64,000 bases of DNA from Haloarcula sp. H-GB4 (lineage in GTDB: Archaea; Halobacteriota; Halobacteria; Halobacteriales; Haloarculaceae). Numbering within the stretch: the first letter of the stretch is position 1; each line of letters opens with the position of its first letter. Location: assembly GCF_030848575.1 (NCBI RefSeq), contig NZ_JAVDDX010000001.1:496001-560000 (forward strand), written 5' to 3'. Below the pieces are notes generated by a model. It was not told where the DNA came from. It saw only the letters and a program-made list of their open reading frames with translations, and did not search any database. Of this stretch, positions 54,672-63,802 are shown piece after piece. The position numbers and the translations under genes were made by a program.

Positions 54672-56075
54672 ATGTCTGCAGTAGGTCTGACCGACGTCTA
54701 TCGATACGGAACGAGGTTTCTCGGGATATTGCTTGTCGTCGCCGGCGTCGGTGGCGGCCTCATCGCTGCAGGGTACGTGTTGATACAGAACGGCTCGCTC
54801 GCCTCGCTATCGGGGAACGCGGGCTATCGTGCGGTACTCGGCATCGTCGTCGGGGCGCTCGGTGGACTCCTGTTGCTCTCCGGCGTGCTCGGCTTGACCC
54901 ACAAGCTCATCGCTGACGCGGCAATGGCGGGCACGCTCGCGGCACAGACAGCACAGCGTGATGCGACCGATGTGGCATCCGGGGCCCCTCCGGCCAGTGA
55001 CCAGACAGCAACTGAAACTGCCGAGGATAGCGCTGCACCCGCCACCGAACTGACTTCGGATTCCGACGACCCGACACCGGAGCCAACCGAGCCTGAGCCA
55101 GCGGCTTCCCGGGATACCGAACCGGCTGCTGACCCGGCGGTTGCCGAGTCGGCAATGGGCGAGTCCGAGGTGTCGGAACCGGTCGCTGACTCCGAACCGG
55201 ACGCCGACTCGACCGGTGAACCGGGAGTCCACGCGCCCGCACAGCGACCCCCTGAGCAATCCGATGGGGCAGCGCTGTCTACTCCGTCCGACACTGCGGT
55301 GGCCGAGACTGACGACGCGCCGGTGACGGCGGCCGACGATGATCCGCTGGCAGATGCTGACCCAGCGACGGATGCTGGCCCGGTGACGGACGAAGACGCG
55401 GTAGAGACAGCCCCGGCGGACCAGGACGAACAGATATCGAACCAGCAGCCGGCGGAAAACGTTGCCGGACCGGAACCTGAAGCGGTGGACGACACTACGG
55501 CGGAGCCATCCCAAACGGATCTCGCCGAGGACTCGGAAACGGTGGGTCCGCAGTCAGACCCCACCGAGCAGTCGGACCGTGACCTGCTTGCTTCGGACGC
55601 CGCCGAGGAGTCGGAGCCGAGCACGGAGCCACAGGAATGGACCCCGCCGGACCCTGCGGAGTTCGACACGCAGGGCGAGGAACCCGCGGCAGCTGACGAC
55701 CGGGGGGCAGATGAGCCAGCACCGGCCGACGACTGGGAAACCGAACCTGAAGCCGATGCTGAACCCACTGGTGCCGGCACGCCGGATACCGACCAGGCGG
55801 ACCAGCACGACGCCGTGACTCAGGACACCCGATTACTCGACGAATCGGATGAGAAAGACACGTCCGGTGGCCCGCGGACGACGGACGACCTGTTCGGCGG
55901 TGCTGATGACGGCCAACCTGGAACCGACGCTGACGAGAGCGTGCAGGGCGAGGGGGAGTCTCAGGATACGGACACACCTGCTGGCGAGGACGCGACGCTC
56001 GCGGACGACGGTGTCACTGGCTTCGACGTCTCCAGTGACGACGACCCGCTCTCGGACCCCTTAGACGACGAGTAG
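54672..56075 (+). CDS. membrane-anchored protein with long acidic low-complexity tail
   Basis: The 467-residue protein has two N-terminal helices (about residues 14-38, FLGILLVVAGVGGGLIAAGYVLI, and 53-75, AVLGIVVGALGGLLLLSGVLG). After them come about 380 residues of Asp, Glu, Pro, Thr, Ala and Ser with no aromatic core. Such tails are probably disordered. I do not recognise a family. The ATG at 54672 was chosen since the membrane part starts right after. It lies between ipk and RNase J in the same direction. The large apparent open frames on the other strand are shadows of the repetitive composition. Confidence 0.7.
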   Translation: MSAVGLTDVYRYGTRFLGILLVVAGVGGGLIAAGYVLIQNGSLASLSGNAGYRAVLGIVVGALGGLLLLSGVLGLTHKLIADAAMAGTLAAQTAQRDATDVASGAPPASDQTATETAEDSAAPATELTSDSDDPTPEPTEPEPAASRDTEPAADPAVAESAMGESEVSEPVADSEPDADSTGEPGVHAPAQRPPEQSDGAALSTPSDTAVAETDDAPVTAADDDPLADADPATDAGPVTDEDAVETAPADQDEQISNQQPAENVAGPEPEAVDDTTAEPSQTDLAEDSETVGPQSDPTEQSDRDLLASDAAEESEPSTEPQEWTPPDPAEFDTQGEEPAAADDRGADEPAPADDWETEPEADAEPTGAGTPDTDQADQHDAVTQDTRLLDESDEKDTSGGPRTTDDLFGGADDGQPGTDADESVQGEGESQDTDTPAGEDATLADDGVTGFDVSSDDDPLSDPLDDE

Positions 56076-56339
56076 CGACGAACCCACACCGTTTTAAGAA
56101 GCGCCGTTGTAGACCGACGTAACCGAGCGCACGGCCGCCCGTGGACTGCGGTTCGGCGGCCGGCAGACGGCGGATGTAAGTTGCGGGACGGAAGTCCCTC
56201 CCACTGCGGTTGCACAGGCTACGGGCGTACCCGACTGGCCTGGAGCGCCGACGCGGACGAAGTCGCCTACATTGCAGATACCGTCGTTGCCGTGCCCCAC
56301 CGGATGCCCGCGGCCGGCTTTCCACTCGGAGCTACAACC
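56076..56339 (+). other. 264-bp structured leader before RNase J, possible RNA
   Basis: A TATA-like TTTTAAG at about 56091-56097 predicts a start near 56120, giving a leader of about 220 bases, unusual in a genome of leaderless genes. It has two strong stems: CGGCCGCC (56132-56139) with GGCGGCCG (56155-56162), and GGGAC (56185-56189) with GTCCC (56194-56198) capped by a GGAA tetraloop. A frame from 56181 is open in phase with RNase J, so a long N-terminal form or a leader peptide is an alternative. Confidence 0.45.
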
Positions 56340-57686
56340 ATGGAAGTCGAAATTGCGACAATTGGCGGTTACGAGGCTGTAGGCCGACAGATGACGGCCG
56401 TCCGTGCAGGGGACGACGTCGTCATCTTCGACATGGGCCTGAACCTCTCGAAGGTACTGATTCACGACAACGTCGAGACGGAACGGATGCACTCGCTGGA
56501 CCTCATCGACATGGGTGCCATTCCGGACGACCGGGTCATGTCCGACCTGGAAGGCGACGTGAAGGCTATCGTGCCGACACACGGTCACCTTGACCACATC
56601 GGCGCGATATCCAAGCTCGCCCACCGCTACGACGCACCGATCGTCGCGACGCCCTTTACAATCGAGCTCGTCAAACAGCAGATCAAGAGCGAGGAGAAGT
56701 TTGGCGTCCAGAACGACCTCGTCAAGATGGATGCCGGCGAGACGATGTCAATCGGCGAGCGCAACGAACTGGAGTTCGTCAACGTCACACACTCCATCAT
56801 CGACGCCATCAACCCCGTCCTCCACACGCCGGAAGGGTCGGTCGTCTACGGGCTGGACAAGCGGATGGACCACACGCCGGTCATCGGTGACCCAATCGAC
56901 ATGAAGCGGTTCCGAGAGATCGGCCGCGAGGGCGAGGGCGTCCTCTGTTACATTGAGGACTGTACGAACGCAGGCAAGAAGGGCCGCACGCCCTCTGAGT
57001 CCGTGGCGCGTCGCCACCTCAAAGACGTGATGGACAGCGTCGCCGACTACGACGGCGGGATCGTCGCGACGACGTTCTCCTCACACATCGCTCGTGTCAA
57101 GAGCCTCGTCGAGTTCGCCGACGACATCGGCCGTCAGCCGGTGCTGCTCGGTCGCTCGATGGAGAAGTACTCCGGCACGGCCGAACGGCTTGACTTCGTT
57201 GACTTCCCGGAAGATCTGGGGATGTACGGCCACCGCAAGTCCGTTGACCGGACGTTCAAGCGGATCATGAACGAGGGCAAGGAGAACTTCCTTCCGATCG
57301 TCACCGGCCATCAGGGCGAGCCACGCGCGATGCTCACCCGTATGGGCCGCGGCGAGACGCCCTACGAGCTAGACGACGGCGACAAGGTCATCTTCTCGGC
57401 TCGGGTCATTCCGGAGCCGACCAACGAGGGCCAGCGCTACCAGTCCGAGAAGCTTCTGGGCATGCAGGGCGCACGCATCTACGACGATATCCACGTTTCG
57501 GGCCACCTCCGCGAAGAGGGCCACTACGAAATGATCGACGCGCTCCAGCCGAAGAACATCATTCCGGCCCACCAGAGCCTCGAAGGGTTCGCACCGTATG
57601 TCGACCTCGCCGAAAACATGGGCTACAAAGCCGGACGGGACCTCCACATCACCCGCAACGGCAACATGATCAAGCTCACCGAGTAA
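56340..57686 (+). CDS. rnj: ribonuclease J
   Basis: A 448-residue metallo-beta-lactamase/beta-CASP nuclease. The metal site reads THGHLDHIG with His81, His83, Asp85 and His86. [20 protein letters not shown] and [20 protein letters not shown] are the beta-CASP motifs, and [20 protein letters not shown] closes the active site. Archaeal RNase J works as a 5' to 3' exonuclease in RNA turnover. The ATG at 56340 matches the family start. A four-base gap separates it from the prenyltransferase gene, so the two are co-transcribed. Confidence 0.95.
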   Translation: MEVEIATIGGYEAVGRQMTAVRAGDDVVIFDMGLNLSKVLIHDNVETERMHSLDLIDMGAIPDDRVMSDLEGDVKAIVPTHGHLDHIGAISKLAHRYDAPIVATPFTIELVKQQIKSEEKFGVQNDLVKMDAGETMSIGERNELEFVNVTHSIIDAINPVLHTPEGSVVYGLDKRMDHTPVIGDPIDMKRFREIGREGEGVLCYIEDCTNAGKKGRTPSESVARRHLKDVMDSVADYDGGIVATTFSSHIARVKSLVEFADDIGRQPVLLGRSMEKYSGTAERLDFVDFPEDLGMYGHRKSVDRTFKRIMNEGKENFLPIVTGHQGEPRAMLTRMGRGETPYELDDGDKVIFSARVIPEPTNEGQRYQSEKLLGMQGARIYDDIHVSGHLREEGHYEMIDALQPKNIIPAHQSLEGFAPYVDLAENMGYKAGRDLHITRNGNMIKLTE

Positions 57687-57690
57687 ATCG

Positions 57691-58731
57691 ATGTCCGAAC
57701 GCCATCAGCAGGTCGAAGACGCGATTGTCGCCCGACGAGACCGGGTCAACGATGCCCTGCCAGAGGACCTTCCGGTACAGAAGCCGGACCACCTCTACGA
57801 GGCGTCGCGATACCTGCTGGACGCGGGCGGGAAACGACTCCGCCCGACGGTCCTGCTGCTGGTCGCGGAGTCGCTACTTGATGTCGACCCGCTGACGGCA
57901 GACTACCGTGACTTCCCGACACTCGGAGGCGGGCAAGCCGACATGATGTCGGCCGCCCTCGCCATCGAGGTCATCCAGACGTTCACGCTTATTCACGACG
58001 ACATCATGGACGACGACGCGCTCCGCCGTGGAGTGCCCGCCGTTCACAAGGAGTACGACCTCTCAACGGCAATTCTCGCCGGCGACACGCTGTACTCGAA
58101 AGCGTTCGAGTTCCTGCTTGAGACGGGCGCGGCCCACGATCGGACCGTCGACGCGAACAAGCGACTCGCGACGACGTGTACCCGCATCTGCGAGGGCCAG
58201 TCCCTCGACATCGAGTTCGAGCAACGCGATGTCGTCACGCCTGAGGAGTACTTGGAGATGGTCGAACTCAAGACGGCCGTGCTGTACGGCGCGGCCGCCT
58301 CGATTCCGGCCACGCTGCTGGGGGCCGACGAGGAAACCGTCGATGCCCTGTACAACTACGGGCTCGACGTGGGGCGTGCGTTCCAGATTCAGGACGACCT
58401 GCTGGACCTGACGACGCCCTCGGAGAAACTGGGCAAGCAACGGGGCTCGGACCTCGTCGAAGAAAAGCAGACGCTGGTAACACTGCACGCCCGCCAGCAG
58501 GGTGTCGATGTCGGCGATCTGGTCGACACGGACTCCGTGGAGGCCGTTTCGGAAGCCGAAATCGATGACGCCGTCGAGCGCCTGCGAGAGGTGGGGTCAA
58601 TCGAATACGCCCGCCAGACCGGGCAAGACCTCATCGCGAGCGGCAAGCAGAACCTCGAAGTCCTCCCGGACAACGAAGCTCGCTACCTGCTCGAAGGCAT
58701 CGCGAACTACCTCGTTGAGCGCGACTACTGA
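57691..58731 (+). CDS. idsA: geranylgeranyl/farnesyl diphosphate synthase
   Basis: A 346-residue trans-prenyl diphosphate synthase. YLLDAGGKRLRPTVLLLVAE binds diphosphate, the first Asp-rich motif is IHDDIMDDDALRRG near residue 105 and the second is FQIQDDLLDLTT near 233. It makes the C15/C20 precursors of archaeal membrane lipids. It follows RNase J by four bases and completes the local isoprenoid set with mvk and ipk. Confidence 0.95.
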   Translation: MSERHQQVEDAIVARRDRVNDALPEDLPVQKPDHLYEASRYLLDAGGKRLRPTVLLLVAESLLDVDPLTADYRDFPTLGGGQADMMSAALAIEVIQTFTLIHDDIMDDDALRRGVPAVHKEYDLSTAILAGDTLYSKAFEFLLETGAAHDRTVDANKRLATTCTRICEGQSLDIEFEQRDVVTPEEYLEMVELKTAVLYGAAASIPATLLGADEETVDALYNYGLDVGRAFQIQDDLLDLTTPSEKLGKQRGSDLVEEKQTLVTLHARQQGVDVGDLVDTDSVEAVSEAEIDDAVERLREVGSIEYARQTGQDLIASGKQNLEVLPDNEARYLLEGIANYLVERDY

Positions 58732-58818
58732 GCGCGCCGGCGGTCAGTTTTCCCGCGTCGCTTCGACCCTGACTAGTGCTGGTCAGCAACTAAGACACGT
58801 CGCTCCCTAGCGACGCCC

Positions 58819-59754
58819 GTGACTCGATTCGTCCTCTACGGCGGCAAGGGCGGCGTCGGCAAGACGACCGTGGCCGCGGCGACTGGCTATCGGCTGGCGA
58901 GGACGGGCCACGAGACACTCGTTGTCTCTACCGACCCCGCCCACTCGCTGGCCGACGCCGTCGAGACCGAGGTCGGTGGCGACCCGACAAAAATCCGGTC
59001 GGGGCTGTGGGGTGTCGAGGTCGACCCACAGACTGGAATCGACCGCTACCGGTCGCTGTTCGAGGCGCTCGCGTCGGAGTTCTCCGATGCCGGCATTCGG
59101 ATGGACGAGGACGAAATCGCCGACCTGTTCACCACCGGCGTGATGCCCGGTAGCGACGAACTGGCGGCTATCGAAGGCATGGCGACGTACATCGAGAGCG
59201 ACCGCTGGGACCGCGTGGTGTTCGACACCGCTCCGACCGGCCACACGCTCCGCCTGCTTGACCTCCCGTCGGTGATGGACCGTGGCGTTGCGACGGCGAT
59301 GGACCTGCGCGATCAGGTCCGCCGGAAGGTCAACACCGCTCGGACGATGATGTTCGGCCCGATGGCGAGTCGGCGCGACGACGGCCCGGACGACTTCACC
59401 GAGATGCGCACGCGGATGGAGCGGGTCGGCACGGTGCTTCGGGACCCCGAACAGACCGCGTTCCGGGTCGTCACCATCCCCGAGACGATGGCCGTCCGCG
59501 AGACGGAGCGGCTGGTCGGGAAACTCCGCGAGTTCGACGTGCCGGTGACGACGCTGGTCGTGAACAAGGTTATCGAGGATGCTGGTGACTGTCAGCGGTG
59601 TCAGGGCAAGCAGGCAGTGCAGGAGGCGGCTATTGCACAACTCCGGGAGTCGCTGCCCGAACTGGATATCTGGACGATTACCGATCAGTCCGGTGAGGTG
59701 ACTGGTCTTAGCGCGCTGGAACGGGTCGCGGACTCATTGGGTGCTGTTGAGTGA
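58819..59754 (+). CDS. ArsA/Get3-family ATPase
   Basis: A 311-residue deviant-Walker ATPase. The P-loop YGGKGGVGKTTVAAATG is at the start (lysine signature at both sides), the switch STDPAHSLADAVE follows, and the A-loop region is VVFDTAPTGHTLRLLDLP. Near residue 257 there is a CQRC pair (CxxC) that in Get3 joins two subunits by zinc. Get3 sorts tail-anchored membrane proteins; ArsA drives arsenite pumps. The CxxC and single ATPase domain favour the Get3 type. The GTG start at 58819 is the only one before the P-loop. Confidence 0.9.
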   Translation: MTRFVLYGGKGGVGKTTVAAATGYRLARTGHETLVVSTDPAHSLADAVETEVGGDPTKIRSGLWGVEVDPQTGIDRYRSLFEALASEFSDAGIRMDEDEIADLFTTGVMPGSDELAAIEGMATYIESDRWDRVVFDTAPTGHTLRLLDLPSVMDRGVATAMDLRDQVRRKVNTARTMMFGPMASRRDDGPDDFTEMRTRMERVGTVLRDPEQTAFRVVTIPETMAVRETERLVGKLREFDVPVTTLVVNKVIEDAGDCQRCQGKQAVQEAAIAQLRESLPELDIWTITDQSGEVTGLSALERVADSLGAVE

Positions 59755-59856
59755 CCACTCTTCGTTTGCGGGGAACCGTCCTGCGTAGAATACACAGCCC
59801 GTCTGCGAACGTACCAACCGGAAAACACATGGGGCCAGAGGTGAGTTGCTTGCGTC

Positions 59857-60372
59857 ATGAATCTGCGTCCGCTTCTTGCGGTGTTTCTCATTATTACTGT
59901 CGGCATCGTAGCTTCGCTACTCCTGTTTCCAACCCTTTCTGCCCACAGCGGCCCGCCCGATGTAACGACGACTGACACGCCGACGATTGATCCATCTGTT
60001 CCAGCACCATACCAAGGAACGAAAGCCAACCCCTCTGTCGTCATCCAAGTCGGTGCAACTGGGAATGGGTTGCCGATTCAGGTTTGGAATGCTAGCCCGA
60101 TGAATCAAACCGTATCCGTCGAACTAATACATAATGACAGTGACTCTTCAGTCGTAACCCGTACAGAAACACTCCCACAGAACGGGACACTTTGGTTAGA
60201 AATTCCGTCTCCAGGGTACCTCCTCACAGTGACGGACGTGTCAACACAGGCGAATGGAACGTACCCAGTGACAACTGACCATTTCGACTGTAATTCCCGG
60301 TTTGCAGAAGTCCGTATCGATAGCAACGGAACAGTCGATTCTCGGACCGTCTCCACAAGTATGGGCTGTTGA
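59857..60372 (+). CDS. secreted or membrane-anchored protein, function unknown
   Basis: A 171-residue protein with an N-terminal hydrophobic segment (LLAVFLIITVGIVASLLLFP) that is a signal peptide or anchor. A Thr/Pro linker leads to a beta-rich domain: SVVIQVGATGNGLPIQVWN, QTVSVELIHNDSDSSVVT, SRFAEVRIDSNGTVDSRTV. Two cysteines, one in DCNSRF and one at the end (MGC), may bond. No family recognised. The codons use more A/T than neighbours, a hint of transfer. It sits alone between the Get3-type ATPase and gltX. Confidence 0.72.
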   Translation: MNLRPLLAVFLIITVGIVASLLLFPTLSAHSGPPDVTTTDTPTIDPSVPAPYQGTKANPSVVIQVGATGNGLPIQVWNASPMNQTVSVELIHNDSDSSVVTRTETLPQNGTLWLEIPSPGYLLTVTDVSTQANGTYPVTTDHFDCNSRFAEVRIDSNGTVDSRTVSTSMGC

Positions 60373-60525
60373 CGGTGCTCGCTGTACTAACCAGTGTGTT
60401 TCCCCCTGTACCGAGTGAAGCGAATCGTTGTAGACATAGGGCTATGTGAACGCTTGCTGACACCCTGCCCCCATAGCTGGCTGAACCCGACGGCGTTTTG
60501 ACCCTCCCAGTCGCAGGTCCCGGTA

Positions 60526-62265
60526 ATGGACGACGAGCTGCGAGACCGAATCACGGAGGCGGCGGAGACGAGCGCCCTCCTCAACGCGGTCAAACACGAC
60601 AGCGAGGCACAGGTCGGCGCAATAATGGGCCCGCTCATGGGCGAGAATCCGGAGTTCCGCGAGTACGGCGACGAGATACCCGGCGTTATCGCGCCGGTCG
60701 TTGAGCGAGTCAACGGGATGGATGCCGAGGAGCGCCGGGAGCGGCTGGCCGAACTCGCTCCGGAGAAACTCGAAGAGCTGGAGGCCGAGGATGAGGGCGA
60801 GGACCACCCGCTGCCAGACCTGCCCAACGCCGAAGAGTACGACACCGTCCGGATGCGCGTTGCGCCAAACCCCAACGGCCCGTGGCACATCGGCCACGCG
60901 CGGATGGCCGCCGTCGTCGGCACGTACAAACAGCGCTACGACGGGGAGTTCATCTGCCGCTTTGACGACACCGACCCCGAGACCAAGCGGCCGGATCTGG
61001 ATGCCTACGACGCAATCCTGGACGCTATCGGCTATCTGGGCTTCGAACCCGACGACGTGGTCAACGCCAGCGACCGCGTCGAGACGTACTACGAGTACGC
61101 CCGCGAGCTCATCGACAAGGGCGGGGCCTACACCTGCTCGTGCCCGCAGGGCGAGTTCTCCGATCTGAAGAATAACGGCAAGGCCTGTCCGCATCGCGAC
61201 AAGGACGCCGAGACCACGCGCTCGGAGTTCGAGGCGATGGTCGACGGCGAGTACGACAGCGGCGAGATGGTACTGCGGGTCCGGACCGACATTACGCATA
61301 AGAACCCCGCACTGCGGGACTTCGTCGCGTTCCGGATGGTGGACACACCACACCCGCGAACGGCGGCCGAGGAGTACCGCTGCTGGCCGATGCTGGACTT
61401 CCAGAGCGGGCTGGACGACCACCTGCTGGGGGTCACGCACATCATCCGCGGTATCGACCTGCAGGACTCCGCGAAGCGCCAGCAGTTCGTCTACGACTAC
61501 TTCGACTGGGAATACCCCGAGGTCATCCACTGGGGCCACGTCCAGGTCGATGCTTACGACGTACCGCTGTCCACATCGAGCATCGCCGAACTCATCGCTG
61601 ACGGCGAACTCGCGGACTGGGACGATCCGCGAGCGCCGACCGTCGCCAGCCTCGAACGGCGCGGCATCCGCGGTGAGGCCGTCGTCGATGCGATGATTCA
61701 GCTGGGTACGTCCACCTCGAACGTCGATCTGGCGATGTCCTCTATCTACTCGAACAACCGCGATCTCATTGACGACGACTCAGACCGGGCGTTCTTCGTC
61801 CGGGACAGCGACGACCACGGCGGTCTCGTTGAGCGCCAGATCGTCGGCGGGCCGGACGCTGGCGAACCGCCGTTGCATCCGGACCACGAGGAGCGTGGCC
61901 GCCGCGAGATTCCGGTGACCAGCGGTGTCGTCGTTGAGGGCGACGACCTGCCGGAACACGGCGATCGTATATGGCTCAAAGGATACGGCTGCGTGCGCCA
62001 CACCCGCGACGCATTCGAATACACCGGCGACGACATTGACGCCGTCCGCGAGGAGGGCGTCGACGTGATTCACTGGGCACCGGCTGATGGGCCAAAGTTC
62101 CGCTTGCGCACGATGGACGGCGACGTGTCTGGCGTGGCGGAATCTGGACTACTCGATTACGACGCCGACAAAGTCGTTCAGTTCGAGCGTATCGGGTTCG
62201 CCCGACTCGACGAGATCGCGGACGACTCAGACGCGGAGTCTGTCGCGTACTTCACACATCCCTGA
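60526..62265 (+). CDS. gltX: glutamyl-tRNA synthetase
   Basis: A 579-residue class I synthetase of the archaeal/eukaryotic type. The HIGH motif is RVAPNPNGPWHIGHARMAAV near residue 122, and the KMSKS-like loop VPLSTSSIAELI is near 348. A helical N-terminal part of about 100 residues and a C-terminal beta-barrel domain complete the form. It charges both tRNA-Glu and, as GatE implies, tRNA-Gln. It has its own T-rich promoter region (CGGCGTTTTGACC). Confidence 0.96.
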   Translation: MDDELRDRITEAAETSALLNAVKHDSEAQVGAIMGPLMGENPEFREYGDEIPGVIAPVVERVNGMDAEERRERLAELAPEKLEELEAEDEGEDHPLPDLPNAEEYDTVRMRVAPNPNGPWHIGHARMAAVVGTYKQRYDGEFICRFDDTDPETKRPDLDAYDAILDAIGYLGFEPDDVVNASDRVETYYEYARELIDKGGAYTCSCPQGEFSDLKNNGKACPHRDKDAETTRSEFEAMVDGEYDSGEMVLRVRTDITHKNPALRDFVAFRMVDTPHPRTAAEEYRCWPMLDFQSGLDDHLLGVTHIIRGIDLQDSAKRQQFVYDYFDWEYPEVIHWGHVQVDAYDVPLSTSSIAELIADGELADWDDPRAPTVASLERRGIRGEAVVDAMIQLGTSTSNVDLAMSSIYSNNRDLIDDDSDRAFFVRDSDDHGGLVERQIVGGPDAGEPPLHPDHEERGRREIPVTSGVVVEGDDLPEHGDRIWLKGYGCVRHTRDAFEYTGDDIDAVREEGVDVIHWAPADGPKFRLRTMDGDVSGVAESGLLDYDADKVVQFERIGFARLDEIADDSDAESVAYFTHP

Positions 62266-62417
62266 CACGGGCGAACCGCTGGCTCTGCTGGCCTAATACC
62301 GCTTTCTGTACCGCAACGACTCGCTTACGTTCTATCTGTCGTATGGCATCAGTTAACATGATTGGGGATTTTTTACGAACCACAACAATAGTGTCAAATA
62401 GATGGGGGTGATGGCCA

Positions 62418-62624
62418 ATGGCACTGCCAACAACCACACCGAGTTCATCGATGCGCGGTCTCGACCTCTCGTCCCGCTTGTTCGAAACCGGTAGTGACGA
62501 CTACGAACTGTACGAGGAAGACGAGGGAATCGCTGCGAACTACATGAACGGTATCCTCGAAGTGCGCCTACCCGTTGAGACGGGCGCGACAGCCCGTGGC
62601 AAGCAGATCGAGGTCGAAGGCTGA
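62418..62624 (+). pseudogene. Hsp20-like gene with internal deletion of the alpha-crystallin domain
   Basis: The 68-residue product opens MALPTTTPSSSMRGLDLSSR and LFETGSDDYELYEEDEG, like the start of haloarchaeal Hsp20 proteins. It jumps straight to IAANYMNGILEVRLPVETGA and IEVEG, the last strands and I-x-I/V tail of the domain. The central strands, about 50-60 residues, are absent, and the join (EED-EG) stays in frame. The frame is intact, so a short protein could still be made, but it should lack chaperone activity. The ribosome-binding site is good (GGGGGTGATGG). A T-run TTTTTTACGAA lies upstream. Confidence 0.65.
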
Positions 62625-62780
62625 CCGTCGGGCCACAGACGCACCGCCCGAGAGCCGACCTTTTTCACTTCGTTCGGAGGGAGGCAACTGACGATCAAGC
62701 CAGTCCCAACAGACCACGGTGGGATAGCGATGCCGACGCGTCGTTCAACTCCGGGACCGAGAGCTGATAGCGTCGGGCTT

Positions 62781-63764
62781 ATGTCCGCGACGGCCCGACC
62801 AATGCCCGTGACAGAACGCGCCCCGGAGTCAGTGACAGTGCAGCGCGACATTCCGTTCCATGAGGCGGGTGGCGAGACGCTGACGCTCGACCTGTACGAC
62901 GCAACGGCGGCCAGCGGCCCGAAGCCGGTTGCCGTGCTCGTCCGAGGTGGCGCGTTCACGTCTGGCGACAAGGGCGAGTTCGCCCGGCACGCGCTTGATC
63001 TCGCCGCGGACGGCTTTCTGGTCATCGAGCCGCAGTATCGGCTCGCACCGGAATGGACGTTCCCAGCGGCGCTGATCGACGTGAAGGCCGCTATCGAGTG
63101 GGCACGGACGGAGGGAGAGAGCTACGGCGCGGACACCGACCGAGTTGTCGGCATCGGCCACTCCGCGGGCGCAAACCTCGTTGTTCTGGCCGCGCTGACG
63201 GCAGATGAGCCCGGATTCGAACCCGAACTGTACCCCGGTTCGTCCTCGGCACTGTCAGTCGTCGTCGGCTATGCTGGCGTCTACGACTTCCACGCGCTCG
63301 ACACTGCCACTGACGTCCCAGCGGGTGAGGGCCATCGAGCGTATCTCGGCGGCGGGCCCGACGGTGAACCCGCAGCCTACGACCTCGCCTCGCCGGTCGC
63401 ACAGGTGGATATCGACGCCCCGCCGACGCTGCTGCTCCATGGGACCCACGACGACGTCGTGCCGCCGGCACAGTCCGAATTGCTGGCTGATGCCCTCGGT
63501 CCCATGACCGATGTGGTCCACGAGACGGTGCCGTCGGACCACGGGTTCCCGTTCCACGGCGCTCACTACGACGACGTGTACGAACGGACCGTCGAGTTCA
63601 TTCGGCGAATCGGAACCGACAGTCCGGGCACTGACGGCCCAGGGGGCACAGGCGAGGACACCGGCTTGCCCGACAGCAATCTGCCAGGATCGACCGACCG
63701 CATTGACGACCTCGGGTCGGGGGATATTCGCGGCTCGGATCGCCGCAACGGCCCCGGATTCTGA
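62781..63764 (+). CDS. alpha/beta-hydrolase (esterase/lipase type)
   Basis: A 327-residue alpha/beta-hydrolase. The oxyanion region is VAVLVRGGAFTSGDKGEFAR (RGG instead of HGG), followed by EPQYRLAPEWTFPAALIDVK. The nucleophile elbow is GIGHSAGANLVVLAAL, the acid is in LLHGTHDDVVPPAQSELL and the histidine in SDHGFPFHGAH. The pattern is that of HSL/BD-FAE-like esterases. A disordered Gly/Asp/Thr-rich C-terminal tail follows. The ATG at 62781 is preferred; one at 62730 gives a longer N-terminus. Confidence 0.88.
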   Translation: MSATARPMPVTERAPESVTVQRDIPFHEAGGETLTLDLYDATAASGPKPVAVLVRGGAFTSGDKGEFARHALDLAADGFLVIEPQYRLAPEWTFPAALIDVKAAIEWARTEGESYGADTDRVVGIGHSAGANLVVLAALTADEPGFEPELYPGSSSALSVVVGYAGVYDFHALDTATDVPAGEGHRAYLGGGPDGEPAAYDLASPVAQVDIDAPPTLLLHGTHDDVVPPAQSELLADALGPMTDVVHETVPSDHGFPFHGAHYDDVYERTVEFIRRIGTDSPGTDGPGGTGEDTGLPDSNLPGSTDRIDDLGSGDIRGSDRRNGPGF

Positions 63765-63802
63765 CGGGGCAGGTCGAAAAGTTAAGTAGCTCCCAAAAGT
63801 GA

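Noticed and set aside
54824-55780. Minus-strand frame of 318 codons made mostly of Ser, Gly and Ala
   Set aside because: It is the mirror of the acidic low-complexity tail of the plus-strand protein, which has a membrane anchor and typical haloarchaeal composition.
56185-56210. RNase P RNA, suggested by a CR-I-like word before RNase J
   Set aside because: The region is too short and other conserved blocks of RNase P RNA (CR-II to CR-V) are not visible. Kept only as a structured leader.
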